Shown: positions 40,612 to 49,692 of the stretch, one piece after another
How the letters are laid out: each line of letters begins with the position of its first letter
How positions within the stretch are numbered: position 1 is the first letter of the stretch
NCBI GenBank assembly: GCA_016795485.1
Contig: JAEUHM010000046.1
Location: 1 to 64,000, forward strand
Direction: 5' to 3'
DNA from: Verrucomicrobiaceae bacterium
Lineage (GTDB): Bacteria > Verrucomicrobiota > Verrucomicrobiia > Verrucomicrobiales > Verrucomicrobiaceae
Length of the DNA: 64,000 nucleotides
Made by a program: the position numbers and the translations under genes
The notes under the pieces: generated by a model
What the model saw: only the letters and a program-made list of their open reading frames with translations
Told to the model about the DNA's origin: nothing
Database searches by the model: none

Positions 40612-41165
40612 TTCACCAAAGTCACCTGAAGGTTCTGTGCGGGGAGAAGATACGCCAGACCCGTGGCCTCGTAGTAACACTGCAAGGCATATCGGCTGTT
40701 GATGAGAGGTGAAACAATCCAGTTCCAAAAATACGGGATCCCATGGACGAATCGCAGGGTCGTCGACTCCACCGAGTTGAAGGCAAAATCAAAGTAGTAA
40801 CTCCCACGCCGCTTGCCCTCAAAAGTGTCTCGGGCGAAGAACCGAAAGGTCTTTACCGAGAAGCGATTCCGATGAGTTGGATCGACGAAGTTGTTGTTCG
40901 ACGTGAAGTGAGGCACTTCGATGCGCATTCTTCCACCAGGAGCTAAGATGCGATGGCACTCTTTGAGCACAGGAACGAGATCGACATGTTCCAGGATGTC
41001 ATTGCACAAGATCATTTCAAACTCTCCATCTTTGAAGGGTAGAGGCAGCACATTGATATCGTGAACCACATCGACACCGGGGAGAGGTGCAATGTCGAGG
41101 TTCACCCAGCCATCGCGCACATCAGTGCCACAGCCGAGATTGAGCTTTTTGAGAGAGGAACTCAT
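40608..41165 (-). CDS. Class I SAM-dependent methyltransferase
   Basis: A 185-residue protein with the SAM-binding loop LNLGCGTDVRDGWVNLDI, the acidic end of strand 2 and MILCNDILEHVDL (motif with LEHV) as in the Methyltransf_11 family, followed by HRILAPGGRMRIEVPHF. Such small enzymes are common in exopolysaccharide loci and may methylate sugars. It overlaps the next gene by four bases. Confidence 0.88.
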   Translation of the reverse strand: MSSSLKKLNLGCGTDVRDGWVNLDIAPLPGVDVVHDINVLPLPFKDGEFEMILCNDILEHVDLVPVLKECHRILAPGGRMRIEVPHFTSNNNFVDPTHRNRFSVKTFRFFARDTFEGKRRGSYYFDFAFNSVESTTLRFVHGIPYFWNWIVSPLINSRYALQCYYEATGLAYLLPAQNLQVTLVK

Positions 41166-41189
41166 GGAGAGGCTGACGGCATAACCGTT

Positions 41190-42083
41190 TCAGGCCAGAC
41201 GGTCAAGCTGGACGATGGTCGCCTCCTCCCAGCTTTTCAGGGCCAATCGCTCGTGCTTTTTGGCAATAAGTCGCGCTTTGATCGTGCTTCGGAGTGTTTT
41301 GGGAAGTAATCCAAATGCCAGATGCTTCAGGCTCCCAATTGCACTTCGTTTTGCCATTTCGCTCGTCTCGCTACTACCCTGCCACATCGCTGTGTAATTG
41401 CTTTGTCCAGGCCAAACTGGCGGAACGGCGACCTCCGTTGTCTTTTCCGCACAGACGAGGATGGTCAGCGGGCGCCTCCCTGGCACAAGATTGCGGCATC
41501 CACATTCGGCGGGATCTTTTAGCTTAAACAAATGTGAGCTTTCCGGCTCTCGGCCAAACTCAGCCAGCCATACCCCCTTGATTACAAATCCCCGCTCTGA
41601 AGTGAAGAACCGAAAGAAAAGCTCCGGCTGCAACTGATGAAATCCGTGTCCCAACCAGCCATCCCCTGGGCTGGCACCGAGGTAATGCCCGCCCACACGA
41701 ACCAGACTCATCGCGTTCAAGAGGCCCTGTGAAAGATTGAATACATGCTCAAGGGTTCCACCGTCGAAAACAACATCAAATTGCCCTGGCGGCGTGCCAT
41801 TTGGCCAGGGTTGATTCATGTCATGAGTGTATTGAGCACCCTCGTAGTCTGAATAGTCCAGTGAGCTAACCTCCCCTGCCCCAAGCTGCTGAAAAAAGGG
41901 CTCCGCCCACTTCTCTGTGGCTAGTCCCGACTGTAGGCGAGTGCCATAAGCCCGATTCACGTGGTCAACCACGTCGACTGACAACAGCGATGTCTGTCGA
42001 CCGAGCATTAGTACCCGCTGAAACGGTATGCCTGCCACACGTGCGGCTGCTGCCAACGATGCTTCCCAATAACTCAGTGCCAT
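41190..42083 (-). CDS. Class I methyltransferase-like protein
   Basis: A 297-residue protein with VLMLGRQTSLLSVD as a divergent first SAM loop, SLDYSDYEGAQYTHDMN, and VVFDGGTLEHVFNLSQGLLNAMSLVRVGGHYLG as the LEHV-type motif and following helix. The C-terminal 90 residues are basic and lack a known domain. The ATG at 42083 lies 5 bases after the AsnB stop; earlier in-frame codons lie within that gene. Its substrate is unknown. Confidence 0.75.
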   Translation of the reverse strand: MALSYWEASLAAAARVAGIPFQRVLMLGRQTSLLSVDVVDHVNRAYGTRLQSGLATEKWAEPFFQQLGAGEVSSLDYSDYEGAQYTHDMNQPWPNGTPPGQFDVVFDGGTLEHVFNLSQGLLNAMSLVRVGGHYLGASPGDGWLGHGFHQLQPELFFRFFTSERGFVIKGVWLAEFGREPESSHLFKLKDPAECGCRNLVPGRRPLTILVCAEKTTEVAVPPVWPGQSNYTAMWQGSSETSEMAKRSAIGSLKHLAFGLLPKTLRSTIKARLIAKKHERLALKSWEEATIVQLDRLA

Positions 42084-42088
42084 GAAGA

Positions 42089-43867
42089 TCAGTCCATAAA
42101 GCGCCGGAACCACAGTTCCAGCAAAACAAGGCTCCACACCATTCGCGCCTGGCTGCCATCCTTTTCATACGCCGCCAGAATCGCGGCAGCATCCTCTGCG
42201 CTCACTACACCACGTTTTTTGATGGTAGCAGGTGCTAACAGGCCCCGGACATACGACACAAAATCCCCGCTAAACCAGCCGCTGAGAGGAACAATGAATC
42301 CGTGCTGCCGCCGCTGCACGATTGTGTCCGGGAGCAACTTCTTGGCGACAGCTCGCAGCACCGCCTTGGTTCTTTTCCCTTCAAATAGAACACTGGGATG
42401 AATGCGGGCCGTGACCTCGGCTAAGGAATGATCGAGGAACGGCACTCTCGCTTCCAAACCATGTGCCATCGTCATTCGGTCAACTTTCATGAGCAGATCC
42501 TCCTGCATAAAAGTGCACCGCGCGTATTCCAACATCCTCATCGTTGGGTCTTGACTATCGCAGTTGTCCAAGACGCGCTTCAGTTTGTTCGTTGGAACTC
42601 GTCCTCTGACATCATCAAGCGCCAGAAGTCGCTCCAACTCGTCATTCGCATCACAAAGAGGCCGATACTGCGAGAAGCGCTTCAATCCAAGCCATTGGGC
42701 CGCTTTCATCGCCATCGGGTAACGCTGATACAAGTGGTAACGGAGAAACTTACTGTAGCCTGCGTTCGTCTCGTCTGAACCTTCCCCCGTAAGCACCACC
42801 CGCACTTCTTTTGCTGCTTCACGCGACAGCAAAAAGGTAGGAAGGCAGGCTGGATCAGCAATCGGCTCATCCAGATGCCAAACTAGCTCTTCCAGCAGTT
42901 CTGGAGGAGGTTGCTCGATAGGCAGAAGTCGATGTTCCGCCCCGAGATGGCGCGCAACCGCTGCTGCGTGAGGACTTTCATCCTGTTCTCCCTTAAAACT
43001 AGCGGTAAAGCAGACAACTGGACGTGAAGAACGCTGTTGAACAAGCGCTGCGATGACACTCGAATCAAGTCCACCGCTCAAAAACATCCCGAGCGGCACG
43101 TCAGCAAGGAGATGGCACTCCACGGCATCAACCAGAGCCCGCTCTACGGCATCAACCGCTTCGGCCATATTGCGGATCGGTGGTGCTGAGTGCCGCATCT
43201 GCCAGTAGGTTCGCGTTTGCACTTTTCCGTCAGTGCCAACTTCCAGCACACTCGCTGGTGGGAGCTTTTGAATGCCTGCAAACATCGTGTCTGGCGTGAC
43301 GCTATGCCGAAGCACCAGAAACTCATTCACTCCGGGCAAATGTGGGACTGAAGAGACAGATGGATGCGCCAATAATGCTTTGATCTCTGAGCCATACACG
43401 ATCCGCTCCGAGTCTTGCCACACGTAGATCGGCTTGATGCCAAGACGGTCTCTGACGAGAAGAAACTTATTATGCTTGAGATCGTAAAGGGCGATCCCAA
43501 ACATCCCACGCAATCGCTTGGGGAAGTCGACGCCATGTTCCTCGTAAAGGTGGACGATGACCTCGGTGTCGGAATGAGTTTGGAACTGATGCCCAAGCTC
43601 TTCGAGCTCCTTTCGTAGTTCTGGGTAGTTGTAAATCTCGCCATTCAGCGTCACCCAAACAGTGGCATCTTCATTTGAGATGGGTTGATGCCCGCCTTCG
43701 AGATCAATGATGCTCAAGCGGCGAAATCCTAGGCCACAAGGACCATGAACAAGCTGTCCATCATCGTTTGGTCCCCGGTGCACAATGGTCTGCTGCATCG
43801 CTCGTAGACGCGCAGCATCCGCCTGTTTCCCAGGACCAAGGAGGAACTCGCCGCAAATACCGCACAT
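42089..43867 (-). CDS. asnB: Asparagine synthase, glutamine-hydrolysing
   Basis: This 592-residue protein starts with MCGICGEF, so Cys2 becomes the N-terminal nucleophile of the class II glutaminase domain. RGPNDDG and LNGEIYNYPELR also match. The synthetase domain has the pyrophosphate loop FLSGGLDSSVIAALV (near residue 262) and LTGEGSDETNAGY. AsnB paralogues in polysaccharide loci are thought to amidate uronic acids or sugars rather than make asparagine; the setting between glycosyltransferases suggests that here. The ATG at 43867 was chosen to expose Cys2. Confidence 0.92.
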   Translation of the reverse strand: MCGICGEFLLGPGKQADAARLRAMQQTIVHRGPNDDGQLVHGPCGLGFRRLSIIDLEGGHQPISNEDATVWVTLNGEIYNYPELRKELEELGHQFQTHSDTEVIVHLYEEHGVDFPKRLRGMFGIALYDLKHNKFLLVRDRLGIKPIYVWQDSERIVYGSEIKALLAHPSVSSVPHLPGVNEFLVLRHSVTPDTMFAGIQKLPPASVLEVGTDGKVQTRTYWQMRHSAPPIRNMAEAVDAVERALVDAVECHLLADVPLGMFLSGGLDSSVIAALVQQRSSRPVVCFTASFKGEQDESPHAAAVARHLGAEHRLLPIEQPPPELLEELVWHLDEPIADPACLPTFLLSREAAKEVRVVLTGEGSDETNAGYSKFLRYHLYQRYPMAMKAAQWLGLKRFSQYRPLCDANDELERLLALDDVRGRVPTNKLKRVLDNCDSQDPTMRMLEYARCTFMQEDLLMKVDRMTMAHGLEARVPFLDHSLAEVTARIHPSVLFEGKRTKAVLRAVAKKLLPDTIVQRRQHGFIVPLSGWFSGDFVSYVRGLLAPATIKKRGVVSAEDAAAILAAYEKDGSQARMVWSLVLLELWFRRFMD

Positions 43868-43874
43868 TGATGAA

Positions 43875-45119
43875 TCAAGAGGACGGACTAGCCACAGAAC
43901 GATAAAGTTGGGCCCAGTCGTCCAGCACGGTGGACAGGTTGTTCGTTTGTTCAATCCAAACCCTGGCCGCATCACCTATTTTCTGCCGAGTCTGAGGCCC
44001 TGCACCAAGCCACTCAATCAATGCGGCAGCCCACTCATCCGGCTCGTGGCTCATAGAGCGAAAATGCACTCCAGAGTGCCCGAAAGCTTCACCATCAGCA
44101 GGCATTCCCTCAAATCGTGCCACCAGACAAGGCAAGCCGCTTGCCATTGCCTCTAGCACCACATTGGGGAGCCCCTCTCTCCGTGAGGGAAACACAAAAA
44201 CGTCGGCGCACCTATAAGCTTGAGCAGGATCTTCCATCTCACCAAGAAACCGTATGCTATCCGGTCTCGTGAGACGCGATTGCAACTCCGCCACTTCATC
44301 CAAGTGACTCTGCAGTGCATCTGTGATGCCCAAGTGAGACGATGCGTGAGAAGCACGAATGCCACGGCTTCCCACCACAGCCAAAACGGCGTCTGGATGC
44401 CACTGTAGCACGCGTTCCCAAGACCTGAGAACGACATCAAGTCCTTTTCTCGGCATCACACCACTCACAAACAGCGCAACTGGTACGTTTTGAGGTAACC
44501 CCATAGCGTCTCGAAGCCTCAACTTCTCTTCAGAATCAGCAACAGGCCTGAATCGGTCCAAATCCACGCCATTTGGAATCACTTGCACCTGTTTCGATCT
44601 CATTGGCCACCGCTGTTGGTAGACTCTCTTCAGTTCATGGCCGAGAAAAACGATCCGATCCAAGGGTGAGCACATCCAAGCCATTCGGAGCTTCTGACGT
44701 GATCTGGCAAGCAGGGCTGTTGGCATTGGACTCTCTGGCGCAATAGAAACGTTAAAGACGGTACCGATACCTCGTGTGCGAGCGCTCCAGAGTGTGGGGG
44801 CCAAAGTGTGAACTAACATGTTCGGCTGTAGAACGGAACCAGACTGGTCGCGTGCTAAAGCATACGCCTGCTTCAAAAGCCAGATCCGACGATAATCGGC
44901 ACCTGCTCCCTCAGGCAAATCAAAACGGTGAACATCAAACCCCTCTATTTGTTCTCGCAGCGCCAGTTCTGGCTTATGGCGGACAGTAACGATATGCATC
45001 TGAATACCACGAGCCTGGAGACCCGGCCCATAACGCCACAAGCGCATCAAGCCACCCGGAAGATCCGGAAGAAATAGCTCAGTGGTGAAATAAACGTGTA
45101 TCGGACTCAGGCTGGACAT
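43875..45119 (-). CDS. Glycosyltransferase family 4 protein
   Basis: A 414-residue GT-B glycosyltransferase. The N-terminal part contains ELFLPDLPGGLMRLWRYGPGLQARG, typical of GT4 acceptor domains; the C-terminal part has VIPNGVDLDRFRPV, VALFVSGVMPRKGLDVVLRSW and the E-x7-E motif in SRREGLPNVVLEAMASGLP. It is the first gene of the polysaccharide operon on the minus strand, so the operon promoter should lie just upstream. Confidence 0.92.
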   Translation of the reverse strand: MSSLSPIHVYFTTELFLPDLPGGLMRLWRYGPGLQARGIQMHIVTVRHKPELALREQIEGFDVHRFDLPEGAGADYRRIWLLKQAYALARDQSGSVLQPNMLVHTLAPTLWSARTRGIGTVFNVSIAPESPMPTALLARSRQKLRMAWMCSPLDRIVFLGHELKRVYQQRWPMRSKQVQVIPNGVDLDRFRPVADSEEKLRLRDAMGLPQNVPVALFVSGVMPRKGLDVVLRSWERVLQWHPDAVLAVVGSRGIRASHASSHLGITDALQSHLDEVAELQSRLTRPDSIRFLGEMEDPAQAYRCADVFVFPSRREGLPNVVLEAMASGLPCLVARFEGMPADGEAFGHSGVHFRSMSHEPDEWAAALIEWLGAGPQTRQKIGDAARVWIEQTNNLSTVLDDWAQLYRSVASPSS

Positions 45120-45144
45120 CTAGCGCCCAATGGAAGCACCAAAT

Positions 45145-45172
45145 CCTTCATATTGAAAAGCCCATATGAAGG
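45145..45172 (-). terminator. Possible terminator hairpin after the M1 peptidase gene
   Basis: A 9-bp perfect stem (ccttcatat / atatgaagg) with a 10-base loop lies between the peptidase gene and the glycosyltransferase operon. On the minus strand it is followed by only a few T, so termination is likely weak. Confidence 0.4.
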
Positions 45173-45220
45173 GGATTCATGAGGCAGGTGTTTCAGACGC
45201 AAGGTGAATGGCAATCCATG

Positions 45221-47545
45221 TCACTTCTTCGTGGAAGCGGGCTTGCTCTTCTGAAGCTCCCTCATCGGGTTGGGTGCCTTATCGTCTTTGCTCATTTGAA
45301 ACTCCCGCTCTACCAACCGACGAGGCCAGAAATTGTTCTCTACATCGGTGTCCACAAGTTCCTGGCGAGGATCGAAGGTAACCGACTTGAGTTCCTTGCG
45401 GGTGAAGAGAACTTTCTCTGCCGTTCGGGTGTCAAATCGCCAGATTTCCGCCGGAAGCTGCATTTCCTCGGAGCTACCATCTTTATACTCCAGTTTCAGG
45501 ATCACAGGGGTCACCATGCCACCCACGTTACTGAGCTTAATGAGGTAAAATTGATGCGGGGTCTTGAGAATAGCAGGGTCAATCTCAGCCTCCCGCAGTT
45601 CCTTGATGAGTGATTCATACTTCTTCTTGTCACTCGGAAGCACGGTAGCTTCATCGTAGGTGTCATAGAAATCCTTCAACTCCGGAAACCGATCAATGCG
45701 TTTGGGAAGCGGGTAGTTGCGCTCGCGGGTGATGGTTATCGGCAGGTCATCTTTTTTCTTCTTGTCCTTTGGCTTCTCGACCGAAGGATCTCGCGTGTCC
45801 ATCTGAAGCCATACGACCTCGTCCACCGAAACGTCAACATGACCCGTGCCGTAGAACCAGCCACGCCAGAACCAGTCCAAATCTACGCCACTGACGTCTT
45901 CTATGGTCCGAAAGAAGTCGGCTGGGGTTGGGCGCTTAAACATCCACCGTTTGGCATAAGTGCGAAACGCTTGATCAAACGATTCACGGCCTAACACGTG
46001 TTCCCGGAGGATGTTGAGCGCTACCGTTGGTTGCCCATAAGCATTGGGCCCAAGATCTGCAATCGACTCGGAGTTAGTCATGACCGGGACGCGTTCAATC
46101 TCACGCATGTAGCTTACCATGCTGCGGGCATCGCGGCGGTGCTTCCAGTCATTCTCCCATTCCTCTTCGGTGAGGAACTCAACAAACGAGTTTAAGCCCT
46201 CGTCCATCCACGTCCACTGTCGCTCGTCCGAGTTGACGATCATTGGGAAATAATTGTGCCCCACTTCATGAATGACCACGCCAATCAATGAGTATTTGGT
46301 TCGTTCCGAATAGGTGCCGTCTTTCTCTGGCCGGGGACCATTGAAACAAATCATGGGATACTCCATACCGCCCACAGGGCCATTCACGGACCATGCGACT
46401 GGGTAGGGGTAATCGAAGGTGTATTTGCTGTAAGTCTGAATCGTGTGAGCGATCGCGTGAGTGGAGTATTTATCCCAGAGCGGCATGCCTTCTTTTGGAT
46501 AAAGCGACATGGCAAGCACCTTGGTGCCTTCAACGTTCATGGCGTCCCAGATAAACTTCCGGGAACTGGCAAAGGCAAAGTCCCTGACGTTCTTTGCCGC
46601 AAAAACCCACGTCTTTTCGTCTTTTGCTTTGGTCTTCTCTTTTGCCTTAGCCTCGTCCGGCGTCACAATGAACACCGGTTTTCGCACCTCCCTGCGAGCC
46701 TGATCGAGGCGCTTCCGTTGGGCATCGGTCAGAACTTGATCTTGGTTTTTAAGCTCACCAGTGGCGGCTACAATATGATCGGACGGCACGGTAAGACGTA
46801 CGAGATAGTCGCCAAACTCTAGCGTAAACTCACCTGTGCCGAGGAACTGCTTATTGATCCAGCCACCATAGTCGGTGTAGGCAGCCATTCGCGGAAACCA
46901 CTGTGCGATGGTGTAAATGGCGTTCTGCTCTTCCTCAAAGAGCTCATAACCCGTGCGCGCATTGATGCGCTTGCAATCATTGATCGGGAAACTCCAGGCA
47001 ATCTTGAAAACAAAATCAGCTCCTGGTTTAATAGGTGCCGGTGGATCGAGCCTGAGCATGGTCTTGACCACAGCATGAGGTAGCGGCTTGCCACCCGCAT
47101 CTGTGATTCCACTTAACTTCATTTCGCCATCGTACTTCTCGTAGGCCAGTAAGCGATCCACAGCGAAGTAGGTAATCTTGTCGGGACTAATCCCGCGCTT
47201 TGTGTTTGGCACTGCACGAGAGTCAGCCTGGTGAGAAAGGTAGTTTTGATCCAACTGAACCCATAGGTATTCGAGAGTATCTGGGGAAGCGTTGTGATAG
47301 GTAATGGTCGCCGATGCGGAGATTGTACGCGCAACGTCGTCCAACTTCACATCAATCTCGTAGTCCGCTCTGTTTTGCCAATACCCTGCTCCCGGAGCAC
47401 CTGACGCGAGGCGCTGAGGAGAAGGATCTGGCAAGTCCTGGCCTAGTTGCTGGAAATCTGCCACGGGAACACCATGGCCGTGATCGTGAGCCACGACTGC
47501 CAATGGCAAGAACATCGCTACAGCGGCAAAAATACAAGCTTTCAT
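45221..47545 (-). CDS. M1-family (gluzincin) metallopeptidase
   Basis: A 774-residue exported peptidase with signal peptide (MKACIFAAVAMFLPLAVVA) followed by a short His-rich start (HDHGHG). The aminopeptidase-type substrate motif is GGMEYP and the zinc site is HEVGHNYFP...WMDEG, which fits HExxH followed by 18 residues and Glu (near residues 424-447). A Lys-rich linker (KPKDKKKKDD) lies near residue 610, and the C-terminus is beta-rich with FDPRQELVDTDVENNFWPRR. It probably degrades peptides in the periplasm. The gene is preceded at 13 bases by an SMP-30-like gene. Confidence 0.92.
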   Translation of the reverse strand: MKACIFAAVAMFLPLAVVAHDHGHGVPVADFQQLGQDLPDPSPQRLASGAPGAGYWQNRADYEIDVKLDDVARTISASATITYHNASPDTLEYLWVQLDQNYLSHQADSRAVPNTKRGISPDKITYFAVDRLLAYEKYDGEMKLSGITDAGGKPLPHAVVKTMLRLDPPAPIKPGADFVFKIAWSFPINDCKRINARTGYELFEEEQNAIYTIAQWFPRMAAYTDYGGWINKQFLGTGEFTLEFGDYLVRLTVPSDHIVAATGELKNQDQVLTDAQRKRLDQARREVRKPVFIVTPDEAKAKEKTKAKDEKTWVFAAKNVRDFAFASSRKFIWDAMNVEGTKVLAMSLYPKEGMPLWDKYSTHAIAHTIQTYSKYTFDYPYPVAWSVNGPVGGMEYPMICFNGPRPEKDGTYSERTKYSLIGVVIHEVGHNYFPMIVNSDERQWTWMDEGLNSFVEFLTEEEWENDWKHRRDARSMVSYMREIERVPVMTNSESIADLGPNAYGQPTVALNILREHVLGRESFDQAFRTYAKRWMFKRPTPADFFRTIEDVSGVDLDWFWRGWFYGTGHVDVSVDEVVWLQMDTRDPSVEKPKDKKKKDDLPITITRERNYPLPKRIDRFPELKDFYDTYDEATVLPSDKKKYESLIKELREAEIDPAILKTPHQFYLIKLSNVGGMVTPVILKLEYKDGSSEEMQLPAEIWRFDTRTAEKVLFTRKELKSVTFDPRQELVDTDVENNFWPRRLVEREFQMSKDDKAPNPMRELQKSKPASTKK

Positions 47546-47558
47546 GAGAGGCCGAAAC

Positions 47559-48560
47559 TTAGTTGCTCCTGCCAATACGATACAAGCCATTTCCAGCCGT
47601 GACGTACAGATTCCGTGAATCGTCACCTTTTCCAAAGCTTACATTCGTCGGCGCATGCTCCATCACCAAGCGATCCACTTCCTTGCCACTGGAGGCCTCA
47701 TAGACTCTCAAGCCAGGAGCATCTTCCGCGCGCGCTGTTACAACAAGATTTCCGCTGGCATCACAGACCATTCCGTCTGGGCCATTCTGTTGCCCGTAGT
47801 CCACCAACACACGCGCCGCACTTCTGACCTCACCGTCCATGAGTTCATACGCAAGGATGCCCATGAAACCACGACGAAGCGCAGGTGGTTTGCCCTGCGC
47901 GTCGAGCAGCGAATCCACGCCTTCTGATCCATTGTCATTCACTCCCACGTAAAGCTGCGATCCATCGGGGCTTAGAGCGATCCCGTTAGGCTTTCCCGCA
48001 TCTGTAATGATTCGTTGGGTGCTGCCGTCTTTGGGATCGTGTCGATACACGCCCATTACTGGCTGCTCCACACTTTCTGGGCCAACGTATTTCGGGTCGG
48101 TGAAGAACACGCGCCCCGCGCTATCCACCGCAAGGTCATTGGGGGCGTTGTATGGCTTGCCCTCATAAGTTGCGGTGAGGATGTAGCAAAGACCTGTTTT
48201 CATGTCGGTGCGAGACAGACGCCGACCACCGAAGTCGGCTCCCTCGCAAGCAATGAGGCTGCCATCCGGCGCGAACTCCAGACCATTAGATTTGTTGCTT
48301 GGAGAGCGAAACAATGTCGTTCTGCCTGTTTTGGGATCGAATCGCCAAATATGACCGCCTTGAGTGACTCCCCGTTCGTCACGGACTGCTTTAGACAAAG
48401 TGATGTCACTGAAGTAGATAGTACCATCGGGCGCGGCGGTGACGCCCTCTGTTTCGCCATATGCGGTGAATACCTTTTCGGGTTTGCTGCTTGCACCAAA
48501 GTATTCGCCCGCAGCAGATACACTGCTTAACATCACCAATAGCCCTAGGATATGATTCAT
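47559..48560 (-). CDS. SMP-30/gluconolactonase-like beta-propeller protein
   Basis: A 333-residue exported protein (signal MNHILGLLVMLSSVSAAG) with the SMP-30/gluconolactonase pattern: EGVTAAPDGTIYFSD, SNGLEFAPDGSLIACEG, YNAPNDLAVDSAGRVFFTDP, KPNGIALSPDGSQLYVG and GPDGMVCDASGNLVVTA. The Glu, Asn and Asp of these strands would bind a divalent metal in a six-bladed propeller. It may hydrolyse sugar lactones outside the cytoplasm. The inner ATG at 48560 was preferred because it starts the signal peptide. Confidence 0.88.
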   Translation of the reverse strand: MNHILGLLVMLSSVSAAGEYFGASSKPEKVFTAYGETEGVTAAPDGTIYFSDITLSKAVRDERGVTQGGHIWRFDPKTGRTTLFRSPSNKSNGLEFAPDGSLIACEGADFGGRRLSRTDMKTGLCYILTATYEGKPYNAPNDLAVDSAGRVFFTDPKYVGPESVEQPVMGVYRHDPKDGSTQRIITDAGKPNGIALSPDGSQLYVGVNDNGSEGVDSLLDAQGKPPALRRGFMGILAYELMDGEVRSAARVLVDYGQQNGPDGMVCDASGNLVVTARAEDAPGLRVYEASSGKEVDRLVMEHAPTNVSFGKGDDSRNLYVTAGNGLYRIGRSN

Positions 48561-48622
48561 CGTGACGGAACTAACGTCATGAAATGCCATCGGCTATCCC
48601 ACGTGCACTAATGCTACAACAA

Positions 48623-49672
48623 TCAGCCCAAATGCCGAGCAAGGCTACAAGTGAGGTGCATCTCAAGGACCTCGCCCATGGTTTCACATGATAAAAAGGC
48701 CTCCGCATGATGATAATCGCTCAGTTCCTCCCTCAACTGGTGCACTTTTTCAGGAGGTTCAGTGGCGTTCTCCCGCATGACATGGCAGAGAGCTGTGATT
48801 CTGGCTTTCTCCGAAACGTAACGCCTAGCGATCAAGCTTCGCTCCTCATCTTGATACTGCTTCATCGTAGGCTGATTGAGGCACGTTGAGCACAGTTGAA
48901 CGACGGCCAGATTTTCTTTGAAGAACTGCGGCAAGTAAATGTTCTTCCTGCCCTCGTAGCTTTGTTGGTCAAAATCAATCGCCCTTACACGATACTGCAT
49001 CTCCTCAAAGTCAGGAGTCATGTCGACCACGTAGTTGTAGCTTCTCATATCACCCAACAACCGCACAAAGCAACGCTCACTGAACTTCACAAACTCCTTG
49101 GCGATGCGAACCTCATTCAAGTCTCCGCGCGGAAAGTAGTCTCGGATAAACACATCCCCAGGTACACCGGCCACGTGCTCCTCCACGAGCGTGTCACCAT
49201 GGATAAGATAGCTCATCCGATTGGGCGAGAGCAAATGCTCCAACTCCAGACCATAGATGCGGGAAGCATCCCCTACCTTGATGTAGAAATGGTCGTAGTT
49301 GTCATTGTACTGGTTAACTACCCGTATGCGGAACGGCTTCGAGTTACCAAACTCGCAGTAATCAACTCTTTCCACCTGGAGGTGAGAGACCGCGTGAGGA
49401 TCGCCCGTCTTGATCAGCGAGTAGATGCTGGTCAGGCTCTCCCACAAAGAAGCCTGTGTGCTAGAGTCGTAAACCACGGTCGACCAAAACGTTGGTTGCC
49501 CTTGTTTGTCAAAAAGTGGGTAAGTCTCCTGAAAATCCTGTAAGTCTTCGTATGAGACCGGCAGTGGGGATGCACGACCAACGGTGCCCAAATACTCTTT
49601 TAGCTCCTGCGTGATCGGCAGGAAATCCTTCCGCCGGGTGATGGTATTGACCTCAGCTTCTCTGCCCTGCAT
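48623..49672 (-). CDS. Unknown protein, possible kinase-like fold
   Basis: A 349-residue protein without signal peptide or recognised family. Some patterns recall protein-kinase or aminoglycoside-phosphotransferase folds: FYIKVGD near residue 130 as a possible Lys strand, LLGDMRSYNYVVDM near 203-217 in place of the H-G-D-x4-N catalytic loop, and RVRAIDFDQQSYEG near 228-241 as the metal-binding DFD. The C-terminal part is helical and charged. This reading is inference. It lies 20 bases after a coiled-coil lipoprotein gene, so the two may act together. The ATG at 49672 avoids overlap with that gene. Confidence 0.6.
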   Translation of the reverse strand: MQGREAEVNTITRRKDFLPITQELKEYLGTVGRASPLPVSYEDLQDFQETYPLFDKQGQPTFWSTVVYDSSTQASLWESLTSIYSLIKTGDPHAVSHLQVERVDYCEFGNSKPFRIRVVNQYNDNYDHFYIKVGDASRIYGLELEHLLSPNRMSYLIHGDTLVEEHVAGVPGDVFIRDYFPRGDLNEVRIAKEFVKFSERCFVRLLGDMRSYNYVVDMTPDFEEMQYRVRAIDFDQQSYEGRKNIYLPQFFKENLAVVQLCSTCLNQPTMKQYQDEERSLIARRYVSEKARITALCHVMRENATEPPEKVHQLREELSDYHHAEAFLSCETMGEVLEMHLTCSLARHLG

Positions 49673-49692
49673 AATCCATCTCTGCTTGCGGA

